Of a stretch of DNA of 64,000 nt, positions 52,201-62,259 are shown in pieces. The position numbers were made by a program, and so were the translations under genes. Each line of letters opens with the position of its first letter. Position 1 is the first letter of the stretch. The notes beneath the pieces are model-generated. The model saw nothing but the letters and a program-made list of their open reading frames with translations, searched no databases and had not been told where the DNA came from. Origin of the DNA: Stomorhina lunata (lineage: Eukaryota > Arthropoda > Insecta > Diptera > Rhiniidae); the NCBI GenBank assembly GCA_933228675.1, contig OW121741.1, positions 18,279,510 to 18,343,509 on the forward strand, given 5' to 3'.

Positions 52201-54763
52201 TAACCTTCATAGCAACATATTCATAACGATCAACACGTAGGCGTCTTAAGTGATCTGTCAGATTCAGCATTCGTTCAATGCAGGGCTAGGACAAAGAAAG
52301 AAAATTGTAATAAGTTTAAGTGATTTTGAAAATTGCATTATTAAAATCACCTGAAAACCAGTTAATTTAGCCTGTGGCAGTGTTATGGTTTTGCCTAGAG
52401 ACATTTTAATTTCTCCCGGAGTATCTATGGAGCGATAGCAGCAGGAGAAAAGTAAAAGTTCACACCAAGAATTGATTAGTAGGCAAATTTGATCGTCAAT
52501 CTTAAAAGAGAGTTGGAGAGAAAGGTTAGAAATTGAAGATATCTCAACGATCTTCTAAACTTACCGATATGTTCTTGAAGAGCGGCAAACTCTTGCACCA
52601 TTTAACAATCTTATACAAACGATGATCGGCGACTTTGCACAGATGCGCTATCAAATCGGGATTGGTGCTTGACGAAAGACCAGCACTGGCCAGCAGTGGA
52701 TTGGTCATTTGATTGGCAGCTGCAGAAGAATCTGTGGAATTCGAATTCAGTGAAGTCGAACTGGAGGACGAGGTCAAGGGCTGATTGAGTCGGGCCAGCT
52801 CAGCATCGGTATATTGCCAAAGATGTTCAACATCCATAATTTCTTGCAAAAGTTGGGGAATACTGTTGTGATGCAGCGAATTTGAGGAGGATGAAGTAGC
52901 GGAAGTGGAAGAGCATGAAGAGGAAGTTGGATTAAGTAGATTATGCGATCGTGCTGAATTCAAGCCATTCAAGGAAGTTGATAGATTTTTTGAATACGGT
53001 TCCGTTTGTTCGGTTTTGATGGTGGTATTGGAAGTCTGGCCACCATAGCCATTAGATTGAAGGGGAGGATTTAATCGCTGCTGCAGTTGATGCTGTAGTT
53101 GTGAATGTTGCTGCTGTTGACCGGCTAAAAGATTTTGGCCCGAATTTTGCTGCTGCTCGGGTGAAAGTAAGGGACTCATTAGAGAATTGGGTAGAGTATA
53201 GGAGCATTGATACGTCGAGCGACCTCCTCTGGTGCGATCTTCTCTTATTGCCTCCAGCTTCATACCCTTTTGAAGACATTTATCAAATCTACAGGCGGGA
53301 CACTTTTTGCGTGTAGTAATGCTTACGGCACAGGGCCCTCCTCTAACGCAAACATAGTTCTTGCGATTTTGGACGGTACGTTTAAAGAAGCCCTTACAGG
53401 ATTCACAGGAAAATATGCCATAGTGAAAACCCGAAATCTTATCACCACAAATGGGACAGGGGGAATTGATTAGCTGTTGACGGGAAATGCCAGCTGCTGG
53501 TGAGGCTGGCAAGCCGGAAGAATCGGAAGTTATGTTAAAGGAGGAAGATGAAGAGGAAGCATCCATAGATAAATTTTGAACCTCTCCAGAGATACCTCCA
53601 TCCAATTTAGAGTTAGAAGACGTTGAGCCACCCATCATGGGTCTATAGAGTAAAGCGGAATGTTGTAAGCTATTGGCCGAGGCTCCATTAAAACTGCCAT
53701 AAACCCCATGAGCCGCAGGGTGTCTGCCCTGTATGGGAGAATGAGTGGGACTAAATTCCGAGGAATAGGAATAACAAGAGCTGTGGGAGGCATCACTGTT
53801 ATTGCGCGATAGTGAAGGTGTATAGGGAGCATGCCTTGAGGTCAAGGGTGATTGGGAGGGTGAGCTGTGGGTGTAAACGGAATGTATGGCAGAGTCGGGA
53901 CTGGGATTGGCAGGTAAATGGGGCAAAGCTGTGGTAGACTTTTGACGGGCCATTAAAGGTGAATTCACCAGGGCCGCATGATCGGGAGGCTCATATTTCA
54001 GATTAATAGGATCACTTTGTGTGGGAGCCAACTTAAGTTTGGGATGATATATACCACCGCCTAAAGCCGCTGTATGATGGGCATCCATTAATAAATGTTC
54101 GCCATCTGATTTTATAAGATTACCCGAAGATGTTGTAGAGGGTGTAGTGGTGGTGGCTTCACTTTTAATAACAGCCACTGCATTCGAGGGTTCCTGCATT
54201 AAGACACCATTTCCACCGCCACCATTACTCATGGTTGTATCTGTATCCATCAATTCCGCCTCACGGGTATCTTCATTTTCCGACAACTCTCCCTCCCAAG
54301 ACATTGGCCTGGGACCATTATGATGATTGTTCGCGGAACTGGAGGAACTCGCCACTCTTCTGGTAACCTTTAAATTTTCAATATTAGTCAATTCCGTTTC
54401 GGAGTCTGAATCTTCTGCCTTGGTCACGGGTATACGTATACCATGACCTGAGGTTATTACACTGCCGCCCGTTAAGCTTCTAGAGCCATTATAGAAACCC
54501 ACCGATACAATATTGCCATTATTGGCAGATGAGGAGTTACCGCCATCATCTACCTCACATTTGATGTTGGTCACAGAAACATTATTCCTGGTGGTGGTGG
54601 TAGTACATGTTGTAGTAGTTATGCCACCACCTCCTCCTCCTCCATTATTGCTCATATTTATGGGTAATTGAAAAGAAGTAGCTCCCGTTGTTGTGGTCGT
54701 CACCACTGAACTCAAGCCGCCCACTACTCCTCCTGTTAAATTTTCTGTTTTGATGGTAGACAT
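49157..54763 (-). CDS. Hr39: Nuclear hormone receptor Hr39 (Ftz-F1 beta), complete spliced CDS, 5 coding exons
   Basis: The joined exons (54763-52565, 52500-52351, 52285-52183, 52120-51966, 49240-49157) encode 896 aa with every junction in frame. The order is: Ser/Thr/Gly/Asn-rich N-terminus (1-430); two C4 zinc fingers (Cys436/439/453/456 and 472/478/488/491) with P-box CESCKG; Ftz-F1 box (about 500-525, containing [13 protein letters not shown]); Gln/Ser-rich hinge (535-635); and a ligand-binding domain from [12 protein letters not shown] to the AF-2 core LLMELL (887-892). The Ftz-F1 box is the hallmark of NR5-type receptors, which bind extended half-sites as monomers. From memory the DBD, the Ser/Pro-rich stretch (286-345) and the LBD match Drosophila Hr39 rather than ftz-f1, and the length is somewhat above that of the fly protein. 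It is a nuclear transcription factor; in Drosophila it is ecdysone-responsive and acts in metamorphosis and in the female reproductive tract. The ATG at 54763 follows AACAAA, a good fly start context. The identification is very secure; UTR limits and isoforms are not resolved. Confidence 0.97.
49300..50040 (+). repeat. Degenerate CTACAGTTCTA minisatellite in Hr39 intron 4
   Basis: The stretch is built from variants of TACAGTTCTA, TATCAGTTGCACTA and CTACAACAATTGTATT. A longer block (starting TTTCTATTGTA, then TTCTACTTGAGC and GCCATC) recurs near 49498, 49703 and 49936, giving a higher-order period of about 205-235 bases. Open frames here are by-products of the repeat. Confidence 0.8.
50037..50970 (+). 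pseudogene. 5'-truncated non-LTR (LINE) retrotransposon, RT C-terminal part, inside Hr39 intron 4
   Basis: The plus strand encodes the C-terminal part of a reverse transcriptase. It opens with [11 protein letters not shown], then the catalytic FADDSN at about 50110, then [17 protein letters not shown] and DVLGMKI. A frameshift near 50440 leads to the thumb region ([29 protein letters not shown]), and further shifts after 50750 give [18 protein letters not shown]. The fragment ends in an A-run at 50959-50969. The 5' truncation, 3' A-tail and frameshifts mark a dead LINE copy of the jockey/CR1-like type; I cannot fix the exact clade. It lies antisense to Hr39, and its left edge abuts a minisatellite. 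Confidence 0.85.
50971..51965. other. Remainder of Hr39 intron 4, no gene seen
   Basis: This is unique-looking sequence between the LINE tail and the exon 4 donor. Short frames exist (for example 51401-51598) but match nothing I recognise. Two similar passages (around 51637 and 51787, sharing CTTCNNTNACCCATA) suggest an old local duplication. Confidence 0.6.
51966..52120 (-). CDS. Hr39: Hr39 coding exon 4 (LBD helices before AF-2)
   Basis: This 155-bp exon completes the split codon (G|AT, Asp) and encodes [17 protein letters not shown] through [10 protein letters not shown]. The donor CTTGTCAG|GTGAGT at 51966/51965 is strong. The reading frame stays open past the donor but has no similarity to the family there, so the splice is real. 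The following intron is long (2725 bp) because repeats and a LINE lie in it. Confidence 0.95.
52183..52285 (-). CDS. Hr39: Hr39 coding exon 3 (LBD middle)
   Basis: This 103-bp exon begins after TGTCCTAG and encodes [18 protein letters not shown] and onwards to VIVLLQS. It ends one base into the next codon, before GTTAGT. The 65-bp upstream intron and the 62-bp downstream intron are typical short fly introns. Confidence 0.96.
52351..52500 (-). CDS. Hr39: Hr39 coding exon 2 (LBD helices 3-5)
   Basis: This 150-bp exon encodes residues 734-783 and contains [17 protein letters not shown], the nuclear-receptor LBD signature region. The acceptor TTTTAAG|ATTGAC lies at 52501/52500 and the donor TTTTCAG|GTGATT at 52351/52350. 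It is phase 0 on both sides and is separated from exon 1 by a 64-bp intron. Confidence 0.96.
52565..54763 (-). CDS. Hr39: Hr39 coding exon 1: N-terminus, DNA-binding domain, hinge and start of LBD
   Basis: This 2199-bp exon holds residues 1-733. The donor on the minus strand reads ATATCG|GTAAGT at 52565/52564, so the open frame that runs on to 52544 is intronic read-through. It carries poly-Gly (41-47), Thr runs, Gln runs in the hinge and Ser runs around 613-627 and 665-669, all typical of fly transcription-factor linkers. Strongly conserved islands sit between them: [12 protein letters not shown] (149-160), [10 protein letters not shown] (246-255) and the Ser/Pro-rich block 286-345. Confidence 0.97.
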
Positions 54764-55029
54764 TTTGTTTTTTGATGAATTTAAAATGATTTTTTTTTTA
54801 TATAAAAAGTCTTTTTATATTTTATGCTTCTCTTTTTTTAGTCTCTTGTAGTTTTATTAAAAAAAGAGGGCGATCCACGCCCTCTGGATTATGCGATTTT
54901 CTTGTGGTCTTGTGGGGGATTTTTATTTGATTAATTTTCAAGTCTTTTTAGTTGTTTCTGATGTTGTGCAAAAGTTTCTTATAAAAATTGGATAGATGTC
55001 GTTGATGTAAGATCATGTTGTGGAAATTT
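54764..55029 (-). promoter_or_regulatory. Hr39: Putative Hr39 5'UTR segment in the first coding exon
   Basis: On the minus strand a pyrimidine-rich tract followed by TTTTCAG ends at 55030. It is a good splice acceptor 266 bases before the Hr39 start codon. If it is used, this stretch is untranslated leader and more 5' exons lie at higher coordinates or outside the window. The leader contains one upstream ATG. The splice site is read from sequence; its use is inferred. Confidence 0.5.
54948..55016 (-). promoter_or_regulatory. Short upstream ORF (22 codons) in the Hr39 leader
   Basis: Starting 13 bases after the predicted leader acceptor, an ATG opens a 22-codon frame (MILHQRHLSNFYKKLLHNIR and two Asn) that stops with TAA 184 bases before the Hr39 ATG. 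Upstream ORFs commonly reduce translation of the main frame. The peptide resembles nothing I know and may have no function. Confidence 0.3.
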
Positions 55030-55169
55030 CTGAAAAGGGGGAAAAAAGGAAAATTTATTAAAAAAAAAAATTTAAAGTTTTAAACGATTTCTAAAATCGA
55101 TATTTATCTTATCAGATTATAATATTTACTGTGCTAGTTGAAAAAAAAAACGACAAAAGGGTGACCTAG

Positions 55170-55700
55170 TGAACAAAGATAATTCGCGTCCGCTGAATTC
55201 AACCGTTTTTTAGGTCAGCTCTAGTATTCGAAATATTTCAAAAATGGAGGAGGTTGCGCAATAACTCAAAAACTGTTTATTTTCTTGGACGAAATAAAAA
55301 ACCGAAATTATCTTTCAGAAACACAAATTATTTTTTGATCCGAGCAGTCGTTTTGGAAACAAAATATTTTTGTTTGCAAAAAAATATTTTTAAAACTGAA
55401 AATTTTTGTGATTTTTGAAAAAAAAAATATTTTTTTTGTTGCAAATAAAAGAATTTAGTTCCAATACTTGGTTCAAGAAAACAGTTTTCGAGTTATTTCC
55501 AAAACGACTGCTCGGATTAAAAAAATAATTTCGATTTTTTACTTAGTTCAAGAAAATAAACAGTTTTCGAGTTACGCGAATATTGATTGCGTAACCTCCT
55601 CCATTTTGTATGACGCTATATCTCGAAAACTAAAGATAACCTAAAAATTAAATCCAGCGTACTCGAAAGGGATACTTTAGTCTAGTTATAGGTTCAATTG
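55170..55700. repeat. Imperfect inverted repeat
   Basis: The left arm carries AAAATGGAGGAGGTTGCGCA, CAAAAACTGTTTATTTTCTTG and GATCCGAGCAGTCGTTTTGG. The right arm carries the complements in reverse order: CCAAAACGACTGCTCGGATT, CAAGAAAATAAACAGTTTT and TGCGTAACCTCCTCCATTTT. The clear arms are 55238-55355 and 55499-55610. It may be an old foldback or TIR element. Confidence 0.75.
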
Positions 55701-55951
55701 TAGTTATAAGCTAAAAACAAGAAAGTCAGTGTTTCAACAATTTTTGCATGTGATTATATTTTTTTGACCTGCGGCGTGTGTTTTGAATGCAATAACTGTA
55801 ACATTTATTAATACTTTTTATGCATGTTTTATACATCAATAAAAAGGAAAACATGTCTAGATTATTATACTGCTAAATTTTTAGTAATATTTAAAAAAGT
55901 CTTGAACATTTCTGGGAAAATAGTAGAAAAAAACAAAAAAGTATATTTTTT

Positions 55952-57390
55952 AGAAAATCATTTTTGAACTTTGACCTCTAATTTCCAAAAAACTGTACAA
56001 GTTACATAAATAGTTTTTTGCAGCAATAACGAATATTTTATTGTTTATATAAAACAATTTAAATAATTTAAAAAAAATGAACCCAATTGACCTTTTTTTG
56101 CAATTAAAATTTTGGCATATGGAAATTTGTAATTTTTTATAAAATCCCGTTTTCTGGATTCGTTTATAAATTAACGCTACTTTTCATTCTTGAAATCTAA
56201 AAAGAATATATAGAGCTTTATAACTGCATTTCATAAAGTAGCAAAATCGGTTTGACTTTTTTGTTAAATGTTCAAGAACTCACAAATTTTTATAAAAATT
56301 AGACCAATTTCGTCTAATGCTGTGCGTAGGGTGAATGTTGTACTGACTTAAAATTTAGTTTAGAGAAGTCCATTCTCTATGAATATTAAATAAAACATTA
56401 ACTTTAAATAAAAAACTTCTTAGTAATAGTCAAACTTTTATAGCATCTTTTTGGGGGAAAAAATTCAGTTTTTTCGATCAGCGTAAAATATTTGATTTTG
56501 AAAATTTCTCAATACAAAACGGTTTTAGATATTTAAAAACTGTTTTCTCTAAACTGTTTGCTATATGTCAGTATTTAAAAAGAAAATATCGGCTTAATAT
56601 CGAATGCATAATCGGCCAAAAACTAAAAAAAAAACGAAAAAAAATATTTTTCTTAAAAAGTATTTTTTTTAGAAAATCATTTTTGAACTTTGAGCTCTAA
56701 TTTCCGAAAAACTGTACAAATTATTTAAATGTTTTTTTGCAGTAATAACGACTATTTTATTGTTTATTTGAAACAATTTCAATAATTTTGAAAAACTGAA
56801 ACCCAATTGACCTTGTTTTACAATTCAAATTATGGTGTATTAAAATTTGCCATTTTTTATAAAATCCCATTTTCTAGAATCGTTTATGAATTTACGCTAC
56901 TTTTTATTTTTGAAATCTAAAGAGAATATATGTATGGGGCTTTATAACTACATTTCCGAAAGTAGTTAAATCGGCTTGATTTTTTTGTTGTATGTTCGAA
57001 AACTTTACAATTCTCATAAAAATTTAACAAACTTCGGTTAATGCTATATGTAGGGTGCATGTTGTACTGACTTAAAATTTAATTTAAAATCATCCTTAAA
57101 CCACGTTCTCTACGAATATATAATAAAACTTTAACTTTCAATGAAAAAACTTCCTAGTAATAAGTGAAAATTTGATGGCATCTTTTTAGGGGGAAAAATC
57201 AGTTTTTTCGATCAGCGAAAAATATTTGACTTTTAGAAATTTCTCAATACAAAACGGTTTTAGATATTTAAAAATGGGTTTCTTAGTTTTATTTCCTTAA
57301 CTGTTGGCTATATGTAAGATTTTTTTACAAAATTATGGATTTAATATCGAATGCACAATGGGTCAAAAACTAAAAAAAGTCAAAGAGAAA
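55952..57390. repeat. Two tandem copies of a 719-bp unit
   Basis: AGAAAATCATTTTTGAACTT starts each copy (55952 and 56671). Later landmarks repeat in order: AACCCAATTGACCTT, TAAAATCCCxTTTTCT, TTTTTTCGATCAGCG and CAATACAAAACGGTTTTAG. Divergence is moderate, so the duplication is not recent. Confidence 0.85.
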
Positions 57391-57858
57391 AATTATTATT
57401 TTTTGTTTTTGAAATGTAATAACTTCAAACCCATTAGAGTTATTGTGATGAAGTAAACATGTTTTTATCTTCGTTTCTTCAAGCTCTTTTCAAAATGTAA
57501 AAACAAATACTTAAAATGGGCAATACATGAAAGTGCTACACGGTTCCAAAAGCTTTTTTACTTCTGAGGTGGTCTACTTTGACGCTCAATAATTCACCTT
57601 GTGAAAATACAGGGTAACCATAGATCCAAAATTTAGAAAGCTTGGGTCCTCCATAAAATTTCTCTCATACATACTGAAGCAATGAGACTTATAGTTTAGA
57701 AGATACAGATTTATTACCACCATTTATTACAGATTTTCAAACCACTGTGCAACAGTACTCCAGATGGTCAAGATTACTATCGACTTAGTTATGGGAGATG
57801 ATTAAAATTAAAAAAAATTAATGTTCAAAAATATTATTGACACAGTCACTTTTTGGAT
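57391..57858. other. Gene-free stretch in the Hr39 upstream region
   Basis: Unique AT-rich sequence; nothing was recognised. Confidence 0.5.
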
Positions 57859-58692
57859 CAGCTCTAGTTTTCGAGATATAAATACTTTTTAAGAAATTAC
57901 GTAGTTACACGATTTTGAGTAACATAACTCAGGAACAGTTTTAGCTATTTAGTGAAAAGAATAAATCAAAATTTAGCTACAATATTACCTTAATGCTGAC
58001 CTAATTTAATATTTACTCCACTCAATAGTTTTGGAGATATAGCAGAACATATGACGAAAAAATATTATTTAAAAATTTCCCATATGAACTGAAGGAAAAT
58101 AATGGAAAATTTGTTGTCTTCTCTATTTTTTATGAATTTGTGAAAAAAAATCAAAAAAAAAACTTTCCATCCAAAGGTCAGCTCTAGTTTTTGAGATATA
58201 CAATTTTAAAAAACTACATAGTTACACGTTTTTGGGAAACATAACTGAAGAACAATTTTACCTTTTTACTGAAAAGAAAAAATCAAAATTTAGCTACAAT
58301 AATAACTTAATTCTGGCCTAACATAACTATTCCACTCAGTAGTTTTGGAGTTATAACCGAATATATGACGCAAAAATATTATTTTAAAAAATTGTTTATA
58401 TGAACTGAAGGAAAATAATGGAAAATTTGTCGTCGTGTCTATTTTTTATGAGTTTTTAAAAAATAAAAAATTTATAAAAAAAACTTGTCCATTCAAAGTT
58501 GAGTGATATCTCCGAAACTACTACGTGGAATCAAAATAATGTTTATGCAGCATAAAGATAATATTGTAGGAAAATTTCGATTTTTTTATTTTTACTAAAT
58601 ATTATAAACCTTTTATAAGTTACCTTCCTATAAATCCCGTATCTAAGTGGTTTTCTTAAAAAAAAATAATATCTCGAAAACTAGAGCTGTTA
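57859..58692. repeat. Two direct 320-bp copies plus one inverted copy
   Basis: CAGCTCTAGTTTT(C/T)GAGATATA begins direct copies at 57859 and 58179. The segment 58498-58692 read on the minus strand (AACAGCTCTAGTTTTCGAGA, then CCTACAATATTATCTTTATG, then TAGTTTCGGAGATAT) is a diverged third copy in opposite orientation. The resulting head-to-head arrangement could form a hairpin. Confidence 0.75.
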
Positions 58693-60064
58693 CAAAAAAA
58701 TGAAAACTATAGGCAATAAAGCTCAATACTAGATGTATACTTACAGACTAAGAAATCTAAGGCCCGAAAAAAGTTTTCATTTTGTCGGGCTGTGATATTG
58801 AGGATTTAGGATTGTACTTTGTCTCGTAGTGTTGATCATGTCAAAAGTAATTTCCAAACTATTTTCTAGATTATCTTTAGAGATATTTTGGACAACCATT
58901 TATTCAAATCCATTTATTAAAACCATTTATGAAAATTTTTCTTAAGAAAAATCTAATTAATACAGATTTTCACACAGAAAATAGCGTAAATTCTAGGCTT
59001 AAACATTTAAATGTCATTTATATTAATTTTGAATAAAACAACGGACAAAGTTTCTAAATGAAAACACAAGCCTCCGCATTAAAGGGCTATAACCTAAATT
59101 GACTTGAAAATGCTCAGTTGGAAAATTTATTCTGTTTTTGACAGATGACTGACTTGACAGTTCTTTGTTGTGGTTTTTGTGTTATAAATGATTTCCAACA
59201 CTCAAATACTCAAAGAATCATAGACGCTCGTAGTGTAAGTACCCAAAAGTTAATAAGGGGGAGGGTTAATAGAATTAATTTTAAATATCAAGAACCTTAA
59301 ATTTATTTTGAAAAAGAATTCAAAAGAAAAATTCAAAATGATATGCGTGTGTATGTTAATTTTATACAATGACCTTTAAATGACGAAAGTAAAGAAAATT
59401 TAGAAAAGAATATTTTAACATAAAATTATCATAATTTTGTATTCAATTTCTTTTTTTTTTTTTTTTTGGTATTGGTACCTATGACAGAAATTAGTGAAAA
59501 GGGCTTATTCAAACACGTGTTGGGGCTTATAATAAAAAAAAACTCAAAATTCATTCAAAAGTTTTTTTTTCTGTTTAAAACTATTTATAATTTCTATTAG
59601 CACCTTTTGCTAGATCCACTAGTAGAATTAAGTTTTAATAAATTACACAGGTCAACAAAATTTTGCATCACGAAATTTGTTGACCAAATCTACATGGCCT
59701 TAGTTTGCTAAATCCAAAAATGACATTGGTTTTCCCGAGTCGGCTCTAGTCTTCGAGATATTTTTTTTTTTTACGAAAAACACGTTTTTTCCAAAAAGTG
59801 TTAATATAACTTCAAAGCTAATAAGAAAAACCAAAATTCGAGAATAATTTTATCTTTAAGTCGTCTTTACACTTTTCTTAATCCGCATAGTCGTTTTAGA
59901 GATATCATAGAATTAACGCCGAAAAAACGATTTTTTTCAAAATTTTTTTCGTTTTTAAAAAATCATAAAAAAACATAAAAAAAACAACAAATTTTGTTTG
60001 TGTTATGTAAAGAGGAAGATAAAACCCGTTTAAGTAAGACAACAAAAAATTCATTGGCTCTCGT
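58693..60064. other. Gene-free stretch in the Hr39 upstream region
   Basis: AT-rich with poly-T runs. One further isolated copy of the GGCTCTAGTCTTCGAGATAT motif lies at about 59743. No gene was recognised. Confidence 0.5.
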
Positions 60065-61881
60065 TTTCTATAGAAAAGTTGAAGATAGGAAGACATTTCT
60101 ATAGAAAAGTTGACGATAGCAAGACATTTCTATAAAAAAGTTGACGATAGGAAGACATTTCTATAAAAAAGTTGACGATAGGAAGATATTTCTATAGAAA
60201 AGTTGACGATAGAAAGACATTTCTATAGAAAAGTTGACGATAGGAAGACATTTCTATAGAAAAGTTGACGATAGGAAGACATTTCTGTAGAAAAGTTGAC
60301 GATAGGAAGACATTTCTATAGAAAAGTTGACGATAGGAAGACATTTCTATTGAAAAGTTGACGATAGGAAGACATTTCTATAGAAAAGTTGACGATAGGA
60401 AGACATTTCTATAGAAAAGTTGACGATAGAAAGACATTTCTATAGAAAAGTTGACGATAGGAAGAAATTTCTATAGAAAAGTTGACGATAGGAAGACATT
60501 TCTATAGAAAAGTTGACGATAGAAGACATTTCTATAGAAAAGTTGACGATAGGAAGACATTTCTATAGAAAAGTTGACGATAGGAAGACATTTCTATAGA
60601 AAAGTTGACGATAGGAAGATATTTTTTTAGAAAAGTTGACGATAGGAAGACGTTTCTATGGAAAAGTTGACGATAGGAAGACATTTCTATAGAAAAGTTG
60701 ACGATAGGAAGACATTTCAATAAAAAAGTTGACGATAGGAAGACATTTCTATAGAAAAGTTGACGATAGGAAGACATTTCTATAGAAAAGTTGACGATAG
60801 GAAGACATTTCTATAGAAAAGTTGACGATAGGAAGACATTTATATAGAAACGTTGACGATAGGAAGACATTTCTATAGAAAAGTTGACGATAGTAAGACA
60901 TTTCTATAGAAAAGTTGACGATATGAAGTCATTTCTATAGAAAAGTTGACGATAGGAAGACATTTCTATAGAAAAGTTGACGATAGCAAGACATTTCTAT
61001 AGAAAAGTTGACGACAGGAAGACATTTTTATAGAAAAGTTGACGATAGGAAGATATTTCTATAGAAAAGTTGACGATAGGAAGACATTTCTATAGAAAAG
61101 TTGACGATAGGAAGACATTTCTATAGAAGAGTTGACGATAGGAAGACATTTCTATAGAAAAGTTGACGATAGGAAGACATTTCTATAGAAAAGTTGACGA
61201 TAGGAAGACATTTCTATAGAAAAGTTGACGATAGGATAACATTTCTATAGAAAAGCTGACGATAGGAAGACATTTTTATAAAAAAGTTGACGACAGAAAG
61301 ACATTTCTATAGAAAAGTTGACGATAGAAAGACATTTCTATAGAAAAGTTGACAATAGGAAAATATTTCTATAGAAAAGTTGACGATAGGAAGACATTTC
61401 TGTAGAAAAGTTGACGATAGGAAGACATTTCTATAGAAAAGTTGACGATAGGAAGACATTTCTATTGAAAAGTTGACGATAGGAAGACATTTCTATAGAA
61501 AAGTTGTCGATAGGAAGACATTTCTATAGAAAAGTTGACGATAGGAAGACATTTCTATAGAAAAGTTGACGATAGGAAGAAATTTCTATAGAAAAGTTGA
61601 CGATAGGAAGACATTTCTATAGAAAAGTTGACGATAGGAAGACATTTCTATAGAAAAGTTGACGATAGGAAGACATTTCTATAGAAAAGACATTTCTATA
61701 GAAAAGTTGACGATAGGAAGACATTTCTATAGAAAAGTTGACGATAGGAAGACATTTCTATAGAAAAGTTGACGATAGGAAGACATTTCTATAGAAAAGT
61801 TGACGATAGGAAGACATTTCTATAGAAAAGTTGACGTAATGAAGACATTTCTATAGAAAAGTTGACGATAGGAAGACATTT
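60065..61881 (+). repeat. 31-bp satellite/minisatellite, about 58 copies, palindrome in each unit
   Basis: The unit is AAAGTTGACGATAGGAAG plus CATTTCTATAG and close variants. It contains the perfect 12-bp palindrome TTTCTATAGAAA at each unit junction. The array is quite homogeneous, with one shortened unit near 61687. The minus-strand frame 60532-60777 is a repeat artefact. Confidence 0.97.
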
Positions 61882-62259
61882 CGCATATAGTCGCATATAG
61901 TTTTAGTATATATTAAACTCGCTTTTATAGTTTTCGGAATAAACTCGATCACATATACGATCATGGTTTTGATCATTGTCTTTTTTATCATAATATCAAA
62001 GTTTGGACTACAGTCAAGTGATTTCGTTGAAAGATTCGATCGTAATATTGATCATAGTCATATTCTGAATGGAAGCTATAGTTTTGATCTTCTCTTGATC
62101 TTAATAATGGTCTCAATTCCAGTTTCACAGTTTCGTACTTAGTAGTAATTATTGTTCTGATTTTAGCCCATACAAATTGATAATTGCAGCGATCATATCA
62201 CCGATATTACAATAGTCTCGACATTTTCAGATCAGGGTTTCGATAAAAGGCTCGTTTTC
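61882..62259. other. GATC-rich transition between two arrays
   Basis: Degenerate sequence rich in GATCAT/GATCG words that leads into the 137-bp array; perhaps decayed monomers. Confidence 0.5.

Noticed and set aside
52544..52564. Hr39 frame continuing past exon 1 (residues after NIS)
   Set aside because: GTAAGT donor at 52564; the family sequence continues only in exon 2 at 52500.
53052..53473. Overlapping frames on both strands within Hr39 exon 1
   Set aside because: Shadows of the Hr39 coding sequence with no conserved domains.
60532..60777. 81-aa repeat frame on the minus strand
   Set aside because: Artefact of the 31-bp array.
60065..61881. Regular repeats that might be read as a CRISPR array
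   Set aside because: Units are contiguous 31-mers with no unique spacers, in a eukaryotic genome.
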